Made by a program: the position numbers and the translations under genes. This document shows, piece by piece, positions 35,193 to 44,007 of a stretch of DNA of 64,000 bases (its first letter is position 1; every line of letters starts with the position of its first letter). The DNA comes from DATAJX01 sp036261915. GTDB taxonomy: Bacteria > Pseudomonadota > Alphaproteobacteria > UBA2136 > UBA6156. The stretch is from contig DATAJX010000001.1 in NCBI GenBank assembly GCA_036261915.1, forward strand, positions 99,142 to 163,141, in the 5' to 3' direction. Under the pieces are notes generated by a model. The model worked only from the letters and a program-made list of their open reading frames with translations. It was not told the origin of the DNA and did no database searches.

Positions 35193-36221
35193 ATGCGCTT
35201 CGCCCCCCTCGCTGCCACCGCCCTGCTGTTCACGGCCTTAGGCGGATGCACCGAACTCCAGGTCGCCTCGCACCTGTTCAAACGCAGCAGTTCCGGTTGC
35301 GCGGCCGAAGGCATGAACAAGGTGGGCGAGCCTTATATGGTCGACGGCGTGCGCTACACCCCGGCAGGCAGCAGCGCGGGCTATAAAGAAAAAGGCATCG
35401 CCAGCTGGTACGGAGACGATTTCCACGGCAAGGCCACCGCCAACGGCGAGTGCTACAACATGTACGCCTATACCGCCGCCCACAAAACGCTGCCGCTGCC
35501 CACCGTGGTGCGGGTCACCAATCTCGAAAACAACAAAAGCGTGGTGCTGAAGGTGAATGACCGCGGCCCGTTCGTGCGCGGCCGCCTGATCGACCTGAGC
35601 TACGCCGCCGCCCAAAGCCTCGACATCGTCCGCATGGGCAGCGCACCGGTCATGGTCGAAGCCATCGGCGGGCCGTTCAACGGGTCTAATGCTGCCAGTG
35701 CCAGCGCGCAAATGGCAGCCACCGGGGGCGGGCAGGCCGAAACACTCGCCGCCAGCGGCCCCACCGCCGCCGTGGCCGAAGACCTTCCGGCCGATGTGCC
35801 CGCGCCCGGCACCGCAGGCGTCGCCGCCATCGTCAACCCGCTCGACAACATCAAGTCCGGCGTGCCGCCCACCCCGGCCACGGTCGCCAGCGCCAACGCG
35901 GGCGTGCCTGCTCCGGCCAAGCCGCAAACCTTGCCGCCCATCCCCGCCAGCGGCCCCAAACCCGCCACCCTGCCGCTCGAGCATAGCCGCGTGTTCGTGC
36001 AGGTGGGCGCCTTCGGCGAAAGCGCCCGCGCCGCCGACGTCAAGGCCGCGCTCGAAAAGATCGACGCCACCGCCCATTTGCAACAGATCACCAACGCGGC
36101 AGGCGCCAGCCTCACGCGGGTGCGCAGCGGCCCGTATAATAACGTGGCCGAGGCCGAAGCCGCGCTGGCCAGGGTCACCGGCAGCTTCCCCGGCGCCAAG
36201 ATTGTGGTGGAAAACAAATAA
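35193..36221 (+). CDS. rlpA: RlpA septal lytic transglycosylase-type lipoprotein
   Basis: Encodes 342 residues. A lipobox (ALGGC) precedes the double-psi beta-barrel with GIASWYGDDFHGKATANGE, VRVTNLENNKSVVLKVNDRGPFVRGRLIDLSYAAAQ. A long Ala/Pro linker leads to a C-terminal SPOR domain (VFVQVGAFGESARAADVKAAL ... TRVRSGPYNN). RlpA binds denuded glycan at the septum and may cleave it. dacC, tmk and holB follow, the conserved alphaproteobacterial order. Confidence 0.95.
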   Translation: MRFAPLAATALLFTALGGCTELQVASHLFKRSSSGCAAEGMNKVGEPYMVDGVRYTPAGSSAGYKEKGIASWYGDDFHGKATANGECYNMYAYTAAHKTLPLPTVVRVTNLENNKSVVLKVNDRGPFVRGRLIDLSYAAAQSLDIVRMGSAPVMVEAIGGPFNGSNAASASAQMAATGGGQAETLAASGPTAAVAEDLPADVPAPGTAGVAAIVNPLDNIKSGVPPTPATVASANAGVPAPAKPQTLPPIPASGPKPATLPLEHSRVFVQVGAFGESARAADVKAALEKIDATAHLQQITNAAGASLTRVRSGPYNNVAEAEAALARVTGSFPGAKIVVENK

Positions 36222-36266
36222 CCACTCGCCTTGCGCGGCAGGGGCCATGGTGGCATTCTGCCGCGC

Positions 36267-37400
36267 ATGAAAAACATCCTTCTCGCCACCAGCGCCCTGG
36301 CCCTCATCGTTAATCTCGCCGCTGCCGCCGCACCGGCGCCGTTCAGCCTCAACGCCAAGTCGGCCTACGTGTTCCACCCGGCCACCGGCACCGTGCTGCT
36401 CAATCAAAACGGCGATCAGCAAATGGGCCCGGCCAGCCTCACTAAAATGATGACGCTGTACCTCACCTTCCAGGCGCTGAAGGAAGGCCGCCTCAAGCTC
36501 ACCGACCAACTTCCGGTGTCCGAAAAAGCCTGGCGCATGGGCGGCAGCAAAATGTTCGTCAAAGTGGGCACTACGGTCGATGTCGAAAGCCTCATCCGCG
36601 GCATGGCCATCGTTTCCGGTAACGACGCCTGCGTGGTGATGGCCGAAAAACTCGGCGGCACCGAAGAAGGCTTCGTGGCGATGATGAACAAAAAAGCCAC
36701 CGACATCGGCATGACGCACACCAACTTCACCAACGCCAACGGCTGGCCCGACCCCGCCGAGCGCACCACCGCGCACGACATGGCGCAACTGCTTACCGCC
36801 ATTTTCCGCGATTTCCCCGAGTATAAAAAGTACATGGCCGAAGAGGAATTCACCTACAACGGTATCAAGCAGCAAAACCGCAACGGCCTGCTGCACGCCA
36901 ACGCGGGCGTCGATGCGGGCAAAACCGGCCACACCGAAGAGTCGGGCTACCACCTGGCCGCCACGGCGGTCGAAAACAACGAACGCCTCGTCAGCGTGGT
37001 CATGGGCACCGACGGCTTCAGCACGCGCGAAGGCGAAACCCTCAAGGCTTTCCGCACCTTCTTCGCCTCTAACAAAACGGTCAACGTGTTCCAGCCGGGC
37101 GACGCCGTGGTCAAAGACGTCCCCGTCTGGGGTGGCCCGCGCGCCATGACCGACCTCACCGTCGCCGCACCCGTTGGCGTCTACATCAGCCAGCTGGAGC
37201 ACGAAAAGACCAACGCGCAGGTCAGCTACAACAAGCCGCTGGTCGCACCTATCGCCGCCGGCACGCCGGTGGGCGAAGTGCGCGTCACGCTCCCCAGCGG
37301 GCAGGTGGTCACCAGCTCGCTGGTGGTCGGCACGGCCATCCCCAAGGGCGGTTTCTTCACCCGCTTCGCGCAGGTCGTGGCCAGCAAGTTCGGCCACTAA
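36267..37400 (+). CDS. dacC: D-alanyl-D-alanine carboxypeptidase (PBP5/6 type)
   Basis: Encodes 377 residues. The signal peptide ends near LAAAAAPAP. The penicillin-binding motifs are SLTK (PASLTKMMTLY), SGN (SGNDACV) and KTG (GKTGHTEESGYH). A C-terminal beta domain ends in an amphipathic anchor, GGFFTRFAQVVASKFGH. It trims pentapeptides in peptidoglycan. ATG 36267 begins the signal peptide. The exact paralogue name (dacA/C/F) is uncertain. Confidence 0.95.
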   Translation: MKNILLATSALALIVNLAAAAAPAPFSLNAKSAYVFHPATGTVLLNQNGDQQMGPASLTKMMTLYLTFQALKEGRLKLTDQLPVSEKAWRMGGSKMFVKVGTTVDVESLIRGMAIVSGNDACVVMAEKLGGTEEGFVAMMNKKATDIGMTHTNFTNANGWPDPAERTTAHDMAQLLTAIFRDFPEYKKYMAEEEFTYNGIKQQNRNGLLHANAGVDAGKTGHTEESGYHLAATAVENNERLVSVVMGTDGFSTREGETLKAFRTFFASNKTVNVFQPGDAVVKDVPVWGGPRAMTDLTVAAPVGVYISQLEHEKTNAQVSYNKPLVAPIAAGTPVGEVRVTLPSGQVVTSSLVVGTAIPKGGFFTRFAQVVASKFGH

Positions 37401-37432
37401 TGCCGCTGGCCAACCTGGCGGTATACAGCTAT

Positions 37433-37463
37433 AACGGGTTCAACATTCCGAACCCGTTTTTTT
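37433..37463 (+). terminator. Intrinsic terminator between dacC and tmk
   Basis: A 9-bp stem (AACGGGTTC/GAACCCGTT) with an 8-nt loop and a following run of T. The tmk Shine-Dalgarno (AAGAGGAA) comes directly after it. Confidence 0.85.
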
Positions 37464-37476
37464 AAAGAGGAATCCC

Positions 37477-38127
37477 ATGAAAACAGACCCTCGTTTCATT
37501 GTCATCGAAGGCCCCGACGGCGCGGGTAAAACCACGCAAATAGGCCTGCTTAAAAAGGCCTTTGCCGCAGTCGGCATCAACGCCGTGTTCCAACGCGAAC
37601 CCGGCGGCACCAAACTGGGCGAAATGATCCGTCCCATCGTCAAAACCCACATGTACCCCGGCCTCACCGTGGGGCAGGAGCTGGTGCTGTTCAATGCCTC
37701 CCGCATCTCATTCATCTACGAAGTGCTCAAACCCGCGCTTGAACGCGGCGAGTGGTTCATCGCCGACCGCTACGCCCACAGCACGCTGGCCTACCAAACG
37801 GCGGGCGGGCTCGATACCGCGCTGGTAGCCACGGTGGTCAACGCTGCAGTGGGTGAGGTCTGGCCCCACCTTACGTTCATTTTCGATATTTCGCCCAACG
37901 AAGCCCTCAAGCGCAAAGAAGCCAACCCCGAAGACGGCACCCGTATGGAAGACAAAGGCCTCGAATTCCACCAGCGCGTGCGCGAAAACTACCTGCTGAT
38001 GGTCGAAAATAACCCCGACACCACGGTGGTTATCAACGCCACCCAAACCGTGGCCCAGGTGCACGGGCAGATGCTGGAGCAGATCAACACCCGCTTCGGT
38101 CTCAACCTGCAACCTCAAATATCGTGA
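37477..38127 (+). CDS. tmk: Thymidylate kinase
   Basis: Encodes 216 residues and phosphorylates dTMP. P-loop GPDGAGKTTQIG, the REPGGT motif (QREPGGTKLG), the DRY block FIADRYAHSTLAYQTAGG and a lid region with PEDGTRMEDKGLEFHQRVRENY are present. A good Shine-Dalgarno lies 5 nt upstream. Confidence 0.96.
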   Translation: MKTDPRFIVIEGPDGAGKTTQIGLLKKAFAAVGINAVFQREPGGTKLGEMIRPIVKTHMYPGLTVGQELVLFNASRISFIYEVLKPALERGEWFIADRYAHSTLAYQTAGGLDTALVATVVNAAVGEVWPHLTFIFDISPNEALKRKEANPEDGTRMEDKGLEFHQRVRENYLLMVENNPDTTVVINATQTVAQVHGQMLEQINTRFGLNLQPQIS

Positions 38128-38132
38128 CCAAA

Positions 38133-38162
38133 CATGGCCCCACCTGCTAAGGTGGGGCCATG
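38133..38162 (+). promoter_or_regulatory. Hairpin enclosing the holB start codon
   Basis: CATGGCCCCACC (38133-38144) and GGTGGGGCCATG (38151-38162) are perfect 12-bp arms around TGCTAA. The holB ATG is inside the right arm. No T-run follows, so it is not a standard terminator. A -10-like TAAGGT (38148-38153) ends 6 nt before ATG. Confidence 0.75.
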
Positions 38163-38888
38163 CCAACTTCCATAAGCGCTTTACCCGCCCTCATCGGCCA
38201 CGCCGACGTCATTAAACAGCTCGAAACCTTGCTGGCCGCGGGCCGCCTGCCGCACGCGCTGCTGCTGCACGGGCCGCGCGGCATGGGCAAGCGTGTGCTG
38301 GCCAACCAGCTGGCCTGGCGGCTTATCGCGGGCGGGCAGGGGATGCAGGTCAATCAAAACAGCCCCGCCTACCACCAGCTGGCCGCCGGCAGTAACCCCG
38401 ATTTCCACGTACTGGAGGTGGAGGAAAAAGCCAAATCCATCAAGATCAAACAGGTGCGCGAACTGCTCGGCAACCTGCTGCGCACCGCCGACACCCAGCG
38501 CGTCGTCATCGTCGACAGCGTCGACGACCTCACCGACGAATCGCCCCACGTCCTGCTCAAAACGCTCGAAGAACCGCGCCCCGGCCTCACCTTTATCCTC
38601 ATTTCGCACGGGCTGGGCAACGTGCTGCCCACCATCCGCAGCCGCAGCCGGCTGGTGAGGGTAGGGACCCTCAGCGCCACCGAGCAGATGCTGGTGCGCG
38701 CCGCCAACCCCAGTTACGCCCCGCCGCCCGAAGACGACCTCGTCACGCTCATGCACCAACTGGCCACCAACCCCACACCCGAAAACGCCATGGCCTACCA
38801 AAAAATCGCCACGCTGCGCGCTAGGCAGTCAAGCATGAACCTCCCCGCCGCCCTGGCGGCCGAAGCCGGGCGCCTGCTGGTCAAATGA
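38160..38888 (+). CDS. holB: DNA polymerase III subunit delta'
   Basis: Encodes 242 residues. It is a clamp-loader subunit, with LIGHADVIKQLETLLAAGRLPHALLLHGPRGMGKRVLANQLAW (the Walker A lacks the usual Thr), VIVDSVDDLTDESPHVLLKTLEEPRPGLTFILISHG and IRSRSRLVRVG, which matches the delta' sensor-1/SRC-like segment. It is shorter than the enterobacterial protein. The stop overlaps tatD (ATGA). Confidence 0.92.
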   Translation: MPTSISALPALIGHADVIKQLETLLAAGRLPHALLLHGPRGMGKRVLANQLAWRLIAGGQGMQVNQNSPAYHQLAAGSNPDFHVLEVEEKAKSIKIKQVRELLGNLLRTADTQRVVIVDSVDDLTDESPHVLLKTLEEPRPGLTFILISHGLGNVLPTIRSRSRLVRVGTLSATEQMLVRAANPSYAPPPEDDLVTLMHQLATNPTPENAMAYQKIATLRARQSSMNLPAALAAEAGRLLVK

Positions 38889-39667
38889 TCGACTCCCACG
38901 CCCACCTCACACACCGGCGCTACACGCAGGAAGAGCCGCCCGCCCCCCCTGCCGATATCCTCAGGCGGGCAGGGGAGGCCGGCATCGAGCAGATCCTCGC
39001 CATCGCTTGCGAATTAAACGAGTGGCAGGAAACGCTTGCGCTGGCCACCATACATAAAGGCCTGTGGGTCGCTGCCGCATTGCACCCCGGCAGCGTCGAT
39101 ACCGCCGAAATGCTTCCCACGCTTGAAGAACTGGTGGCACTGGCCGCCCATCCCAAGCTTATCGCTTACGGCGAAACCGGGCTCGATGCCAAAGCGGGCG
39201 AGGTGCCTTCACCGTCGCAAACCGGCATGTTCATCAAGCACCTCATGGCCGCGCGCCAAACCGGGCTGCCGGTGTGCCTGCACACCCGCGGCGCCGAAGA
39301 CCTGGTGCTCGACATCCTGCAAGATTTCCCCGACGTGAACTTCGTCTACCACTGCTTCACCGGCACCGCCGCGCAGGCTGCGCGGGTGCTCAAACAGGGA
39401 GGCTACATTTCGCTGTCGGGCATCGTCACTTTCAGCAATGCGAAGGACCTGCAAGCCGTCGCCAAAACCATCCCGCCCGAGCGCCTGCTGCTCGAAACCG
39501 ACGCCCCCTACCTCGCCCCCACGCCTTTCCGCGGCAAACGCAACGAACCCGCGCTCGTGGCCGAAACCTACAAGTACGTGGCCAACCTGCTGGGCATGCC
39601 GCTCACGCAACTGGCGCCGCAGGTTGCAGCTAACTTCCACGCGCTGTTCCCGCGTGCCAAACTCTAG
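38885..39667 (+). CDS. tatD: TatD-family metal-dependent DNase
   Basis: Encodes 260 residues. All TatD metal ligands are visible: MIDSHAHL, ALHPG, YGETGLDAK, VCLHTRGAEDLVLDIL, FVYHCFTG and LLLETDAPYLAPTPFRGKRNEP. It acts on DNA ends and possibly in repair. The start overlaps the holB stop by 4 nt. metG, usually between holB and tatD, is missing. Confidence 0.95.
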   Translation: MIDSHAHLTHRRYTQEEPPAPPADILRRAGEAGIEQILAIACELNEWQETLALATIHKGLWVAAALHPGSVDTAEMLPTLEELVALAAHPKLIAYGETGLDAKAGEVPSPSQTGMFIKHLMAARQTGLPVCLHTRGAEDLVLDILQDFPDVNFVYHCFTGTAAQAARVLKQGGYISLSGIVTFSNAKDLQAVAKTIPPERLLLETDAPYLAPTPFRGKRNEPALVAETYKYVANLLGMPLTQLAPQVAANFHALFPRAKL

Positions 39668-39669
39668 CC

Positions 39670-40767
39670 ATGGCCGCCGATAACAACGACAACAACCAGC
39701 CAAAAAAAACCGGTTTCATGGCCGGGTTCAGCAAGGCCGTGCGCGAGATCTCGGCCGAGATCAAAAAGGATCTCAACAACGCGCCGCCGCCCAAAGCGGG
39801 CGAGGGCAGCGGCTACAAAACACCCGATCACCTGGTCAAGGCCGTCAGCGCGGCGCAAAGCGGGTTGGCCTTTGTCGAAACCCCGGCCGAGCCGGGCGCC
39901 ACCATTCCGCAGGCGCCGTTGCAACCGCACAATTTCAACGTCAAACCACTCAACCCATGGCAGGCTCTGCGCGAATCCGGCAGCCAAAAAAAGTTCGCGA
40001 CAGACGCGTACTACCACGCCTACACACCGGCCGACCTCGCCCACTACGTGCGCCAGCTGCCGCAGGGCGTACCCACGGTCAGCCTGCTGTGCGCCGAGGC
40101 GGGCGACGAATTGCTGCTCGAAGGCTTCCAGGCCACGCTGCGTGCCGTGCCGTCGCTGTTCGGCGCCACCGGCTTCAGCCCGCGCAACCTGCAACCCGAT
40201 GCCGACACGCTCGACACCACCCTCACCGAACTGCTCAACAACAATCCCAAGATCCTGGCGGTCGGCCCCGTGGGGCTCGACCTCACCTACACCAGCCACA
40301 ACCTCGCCCAGCAGGCCGAGCAGATGACCCGCCAGCTCGAGATCGCCGCCGATTTCGGCCTTCCCGCACTGGTGTTCCAAAACGGCGCGCTCACCGAACT
40401 GCGCGATATCTTGGAGCAGGGCATCAGCCTGCCGCAAAAGCTGGTGTGGCTGAAACCCATCCAGACCGAGGCCGAACTCGAGTTTATTCAAGAGTATAAT
40501 TTCTACGTGGCCTTCAGGGCCGAGATCACCTGGCCGAAAGAAACCTTCTACCGCGAGGCGGTAAGGCAAATATTGCCGCACCGCTGGCTGGCCGGGTCGG
40601 GCAACTCGCTCAAAAGCACGCACAACCGGGCAGGCCACTTCAACAGCGCCGCGGGGATGAACGAGATCATCGACACGCTGGCTGAACTCCTGAAGGTCGA
40701 TGTCAACGCGCTGAAGGAGCGGCTGAACATGAACTTCGCCGCGGTCTACGGCCCAGCCGCAGCCTAG
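39670..40767 (+). CDS. Degenerate TatD paralogue without metal ligands
   Basis: Encodes 365 residues, 2 nt after tatD. Residues 1-105 are a polar, Pro-rich extension. The rest aligns with TatD: ILAVGPVGLDLTYTSHNLAQQAEQMTRQLEIAADFGLPALVF against TatD GETGLD ... LPVCLHTR, and a C-terminal NRAGHFNSAAGMNEIIDTLAELLKVDVNALKERLNMNFAAVYG against RGKRNEPALVAETYKYVANLL ... NFHALF. The ligands are replaced: Glu of GETGLD is Pro 200, His of CLHTR is Phe 236, the next His is Leu, and Asp of ETDAPY is lost. It is probably a non-catalytic tandem duplicate, perhaps regulating TatD or binding DNA. Confidence 0.75.
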   Translation: MAADNNDNNQPKKTGFMAGFSKAVREISAEIKKDLNNAPPPKAGEGSGYKTPDHLVKAVSAAQSGLAFVETPAEPGATIPQAPLQPHNFNVKPLNPWQALRESGSQKKFATDAYYHAYTPADLAHYVRQLPQGVPTVSLLCAEAGDELLLEGFQATLRAVPSLFGATGFSPRNLQPDADTLDTTLTELLNNNPKILAVGPVGLDLTYTSHNLAQQAEQMTRQLEIAADFGLPALVFQNGALTELRDILEQGISLPQKLVWLKPIQTEAELEFIQEYNFYVAFRAEITWPKETFYREAVRQILPHRWLAGSGNSLKSTHNRAGHFNSAAGMNEIIDTLAELLKVDVNALKERLNMNFAAVYGPAAA

Positions 40768-40832
40768 GCAGGGGAAGGCCGCAGGGGGCCCAAAACAGGG
40801 CCGAATTCCAGCCTTTCCATACCCCACAAGCT

Positions 40833-40860
40833 ATTTTACATAACATACATTATGCGAAGT
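40833..40860 (-). other. dif: Chromosome dimer resolution site dif
   Basis: Read on the minus strand, the 28 bp are an XerC arm ACTTCGCATAA, a central TGTATG and an XerD arm TTATGTAAAAT. Against remembered E. coli dif (GGTGCGCATAA, TGTATA, TTATGTTAAAT) 23 of 28 bases match, including all contacts next to the exchange region. It lies in a 271-bp intergenic region (40768-41038) holding no gene I can support. Coding-strand bias and the polar octamer GGGCAGGG both reverse here, as expected at the terminus. Confidence 0.85.
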
Positions 40861-41001
40861 AATGATATGGTCTGAACCCACTCCATAAGGCCATTTCAAG
40901 ACCCTCACACAACCTCATACCCAACCTCCAAACCCGTTTAAACGCGGTCTGGCGAAGCCTGTTTTCGCCCTCATTCCACATCCACAACAACTACAAAAAA
41001 A

Positions 41002-41029
41002 TGGACACCGGAAAAATTTCCGGTGTCCA
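41002..41029 (-). terminator. Terminator right of dif
   Basis: A perfect 13-bp stem (TGGACACCGGAAA/TTTCCGGTGTCCA) around AA. Leftward on the minus strand it runs into seven T. It terminates the gene at 41039. Confidence 0.85.
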
Positions 41030-41038
41030 AAATTCATG

Positions 41039-41824
41039 TCAGTGCAACTTCCCCTGCGCAAGCAGGTCGCGTGCCGTCCACCACTGTTTCTGATGAACGA
41101 TTTCAGGCAGCGTCCGTACGTTGGCAACCGCATCCATGCCGTTACGCCATGGAATATCCAGGTTCTCACCGTTCTTGAAGCGAATCAAAAACGGATAACG
41201 CGGGATTTCGGGCGGGTCTTTCTTTAATCGGCCCGTCGCCTTGCCCGACATTGACCAGATCACCCCCCTTGCCTTTGGCTCTTCCGCAGTCCGGGCGGGC
41301 GGCGGCGTCACCAAAACCTCCTCCGGTCGGGCCACTGGGGCTTCCGGTGGGGTGGGGTCGGCTGGCAGGGGCTGCTGGGTCAGCAGCATAGGCTCCGGTT
41401 TGGCCTCCTTAAAAAGGCCAAGCTCGTCGGTAATGGCCAGGGCCAATCCTTGCAACCGGCCCATGCGTATGGCCAGCCGCAGTTTCTGCGCCTCGCTGGG
41501 CTTGCCGTCAGGGTCATAAGGCTCGGTCTTGTCGGCGGCTTCCTTGCGGAAGATCTCGATAATCCGGCCCACGCCCTCAAGCACTTCACGAATATTCTCC
41601 AGCCGCGCATCCTTGCCCTTCATCAACAGCTTGTTGGTTTTGGGGCTGATATGCGCGGGGTCGTCGTGCTTGCCGTCCAGGTATTCCTTGATGTTCTCAT
41701 CGCCCCGGCGTCGCGCCAGAAGCTCCAGAATATCAAGGCCGATACCGAATTCAGCGGCTTCCTCCTGCAGTTTCCGTACAATCTCCATCTCTGAAGGCGT
41801 CGGGTCTTGGGGGGTCTCGCTCAT
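41039..41824 (-). CDS. Cytosolic protein of unknown function
   Basis: Encodes 261 residues with no signal peptide. The N-terminal half is helical and charged (EMEIVRKLQEEAAEFGIGLDILELLARRRGDENIKEYLDG, then LRLAIRMGRLQGLALAITDELG), a Pro-rich linker follows, and the C-terminus has Trp-rich WRNGMDAVANVRTLPEIVHQKQWWTARDLL. No family recognised. A TATAC-type promoter (GTATAC at 41885-41890) lies about 60 nt upstream. It is the first gene right of dif. Confidence 0.65.
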   Translation of the reverse strand: MSETPQDPTPSEMEIVRKLQEEAAEFGIGLDILELLARRRGDENIKEYLDGKHDDPAHISPKTNKLLMKGKDARLENIREVLEGVGRIIEIFRKEAADKTEPYDPDGKPSEAQKLRLAIRMGRLQGLALAITDELGLFKEAKPEPMLLTQQPLPADPTPPEAPVARPEEVLVTPPPARTAEEPKARGVIWSMSGKATGRLKKDPPEIPRYPFLIRFKNGENLDIPWRNGMDAVANVRTLPEIVHQKQWWTARDLLAQGKLH

Positions 41825-41905
41825 GCGATCTTCTCCATGAAAAAAGGGATTAAACTCAGGTTTAACCCCTTCTACAACCTTATTGTATACAAATCAAGTG
41901 CAGGC

Positions 41906-43822
41906 TTAAACAGTGGTATTCAACAGGTTTTTACGCCACCACACAATAAAGCAGGCGGCCAGCAGGGTATAAGCGCCATCCACTTCCCCCCTCACCGTGG
42001 CCTGAAACCACCGCCGGGTGTTCTCGGCATCCAGCCAGTCGGCGTCCTTGCTGCGCAGGGTATCCATCACCATGGCCCTCCCCTCGCCCAGCAACCAGTT
42101 GCGCACGGGGGCTCCAAAACCGGCCTTTTTCCGCCACAAAACACTGCTTGGCAGGCGTGGCTTCACCGCCTGCTTGAACATCCACTTCAAACTCAGGTTA
42201 TGCAGCTTGATGCTCGGCGATACATCCGACATGAAATTCATCAACCGCTTGTCGATCAAAGGCACCCTAATTTCCACCCCATGCGCCATCCCGGCCTTGT
42301 CGGCATAGTTCAGGTTGTGGTCGGGCAAAAATCCGGCCAGTTCCATAAACAGCAAGCGGTTCACCGGGTCCTGCCCTGCGCTGTGGGCCTGCGCCTCGTC
42401 CAGGGCGTTGATCCACCCCCCCGCCAGCTGCTTGCGCCACTCGGGCTGCAGCAGTTGCCACGCCGCCGGGTGGCTGTTGGTGCGGAAGGCCTGCCGCAAA
42501 AACTTCTCTTCATCCAGCGCCAGCAAACCGGCCAACTGGTCGGCACGGCGGCCCAGCGCGCCCATCTTCGCCTTGCTCAAATACGGCGCGCTGAATTTCA
42601 AAAGCCCCGAGATCATGGGCGCGTTCTTGCCCGCATACTGCCGCAAGCGGGCCGAAAGATGCCGCCGGTAGCCCGTGAAAATATCATCGCCGCCGGTGCC
42701 GCTCATCAGCACCTTAATGCCGTCGGCGCGCGCCTGCTTGCTAATATCCTCCACAAACAGCGGCGCCGGGTCGGCGGTCGGTTCGTCCAGCAACGCGGCC
42801 AACCCAGGCAAGCGGCCCAGCACGTTGTTGCTTTCCACAATCATGGGCGTCAGCGGCACCTTCAAATGCTCGGCCACCTTGCGCGCGTACATCAAATCGT
42901 CGCTGAAGCCTTCAGCCTTCATGCTGCTGTCATTGAAGCCGATGCAGTACGTATGCGCAGGCCTGTGTCCGGTGGCCACCATGCTGGCCACCACGGCGCT
43001 GCTGTCCACGCCGCCGCTCATGAAGGCCCCCAGCGGCACATCCGCAATGCACTGCTCGTTCACCACGGCATCCAGCAAATGCAGCAACTGTTCCGGCGTG
43101 CGGTCGGGGTGGTAAAACGGCTCGCCGTTCTCAATGTTCGGCAACGCGGGGGTAAACCAGCGCTTCATCTGCACCTGCACACCGCCCTCGCCGCGACGCG
43201 CCAGAAGGCAATGCCCGGGTCGTAGCTTCTTGATGCCGTTCACCGGCGTGCGCTCGCCCGGGCTCCACAGCAGGGTCAGGTAGTCGGCCAGCGCAGCAGG
43301 GTCGGGGCTGGTGTCCACGCCGGGCAGCTTCAGCAGCGTCTTCAGCTCGCTGGCAAACGCCAACCCTTGCGCGGTGCGGGCGTAGTACAGCGGCTTGATG
43401 CCCGCATGGTCGCGCGCAATGAACAGCTCCTGCTTTTCGGCATCCCAAATCGCAAAAGCGAACATCCCTTCCAAACGGCTCAGCATGCCTGTGCCCAGCA
43501 TGTCATATAAGGGCGCCAGCACACCGGTGTCGCTGTTCTGGTTATAGGTGTACCCGCGCGCGTTCAAATCGCCGTGCAGGGTTTTGTAGTTGTAAATCTC
43601 ACCATTGAAGATCACCTGGTAGCGCCCATCCACCCCCGGCATCGGCTGGCTGGCGGCGGCGGTCAGGTCAATAATGCTCAAGCGCTGGTGGGTCAGCACA
43701 ATGCCGGTGGCGGGGTTGGCCCACACGCCGTGGCCGTCGGGCCCGCGGTGCGCCTGGGCGGCTTGCAATACCCCGGCCAACTCGGGGTTGAAACTGCCAA
43801 ACAAGCCTGCAATGCCGCACAT
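41906..43822 (-). CDS. asnB: Asparagine synthase (glutamine-hydrolysing)
   Basis: Encodes 638 residues. The Cys2 nucleophile and class II amidotransferase domain start MCGIAGLFGS, with RGPDGHGVW and IFNGEIYNY. The synthetase domain has the PP-loop GAFMSGGVDSSAV, GTGGDDIFTGYRRH and the late RVPLIDKRLMNFM ... FKQAVKPRLP. AsnB-like enzymes of this length often serve in surface polysaccharide or exosortase clusters, which fits the nearby sugar-nucleotide genes. A -10-like TAATAC ends 5 nt before ATG, with no Shine-Dalgarno. Confidence 0.94.
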   Translation of the reverse strand: MCGIAGLFGSFNPELAGVLQAAQAHRGPDGHGVWANPATGIVLTHQRLSIIDLTAAASQPMPGVDGRYQVIFNGEIYNYKTLHGDLNARGYTYNQNSDTGVLAPLYDMLGTGMLSRLEGMFAFAIWDAEKQELFIARDHAGIKPLYYARTAQGLAFASELKTLLKLPGVDTSPDPAALADYLTLLWSPGERTPVNGIKKLRPGHCLLARRGEGGVQVQMKRWFTPALPNIENGEPFYHPDRTPEQLLHLLDAVVNEQCIADVPLGAFMSGGVDSSAVVASMVATGHRPAHTYCIGFNDSSMKAEGFSDDLMYARKVAEHLKVPLTPMIVESNNVLGRLPGLAALLDEPTADPAPLFVEDISKQARADGIKVLMSGTGGDDIFTGYRRHLSARLRQYAGKNAPMISGLLKFSAPYLSKAKMGALGRRADQLAGLLALDEEKFLRQAFRTNSHPAAWQLLQPEWRKQLAGGWINALDEAQAHSAGQDPVNRLLFMELAGFLPDHNLNYADKAGMAHGVEIRVPLIDKRLMNFMSDVSPSIKLHNLSLKWMFKQAVKPRLPSSVLWRKKAGFGAPVRNWLLGEGRAMVMDTLRSKDADWLDAENTRRWFQATVRGEVDGAYTLLAACFIVWWRKNLLNTTV

Positions 43823-44007
43823 GGGCAGTATTAGTACATGAAGCAGGGGCGTTCGGTAAAGTAAACGTTATGTAAGCTTTGTGTCGGCCACCTTACAGCG
43901 CGTCTGTTTCGTATTGAAGCTTCCGACCACGCGCCTACCATGCACGTGTAGGCAAGGTAAAAAACAAATGGGTTACCTACCGCCTGCGTAAATGGAGGAA
44001 ACGACAC

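Noticed and set aside
38133..38162. Standard rho-independent terminator of tmk
   Set aside because: The stem is perfect but no T-run follows on either strand; the start codon inside the arm makes a translational role more likely.
40840..40863. Resemblance to a phage lox site (spacer and one arm)
   Set aside because: Only one arm fits, and the left arm fails. The same bases match a XerCD dif site across both arms with correct spacing, and genome polarity switches here.
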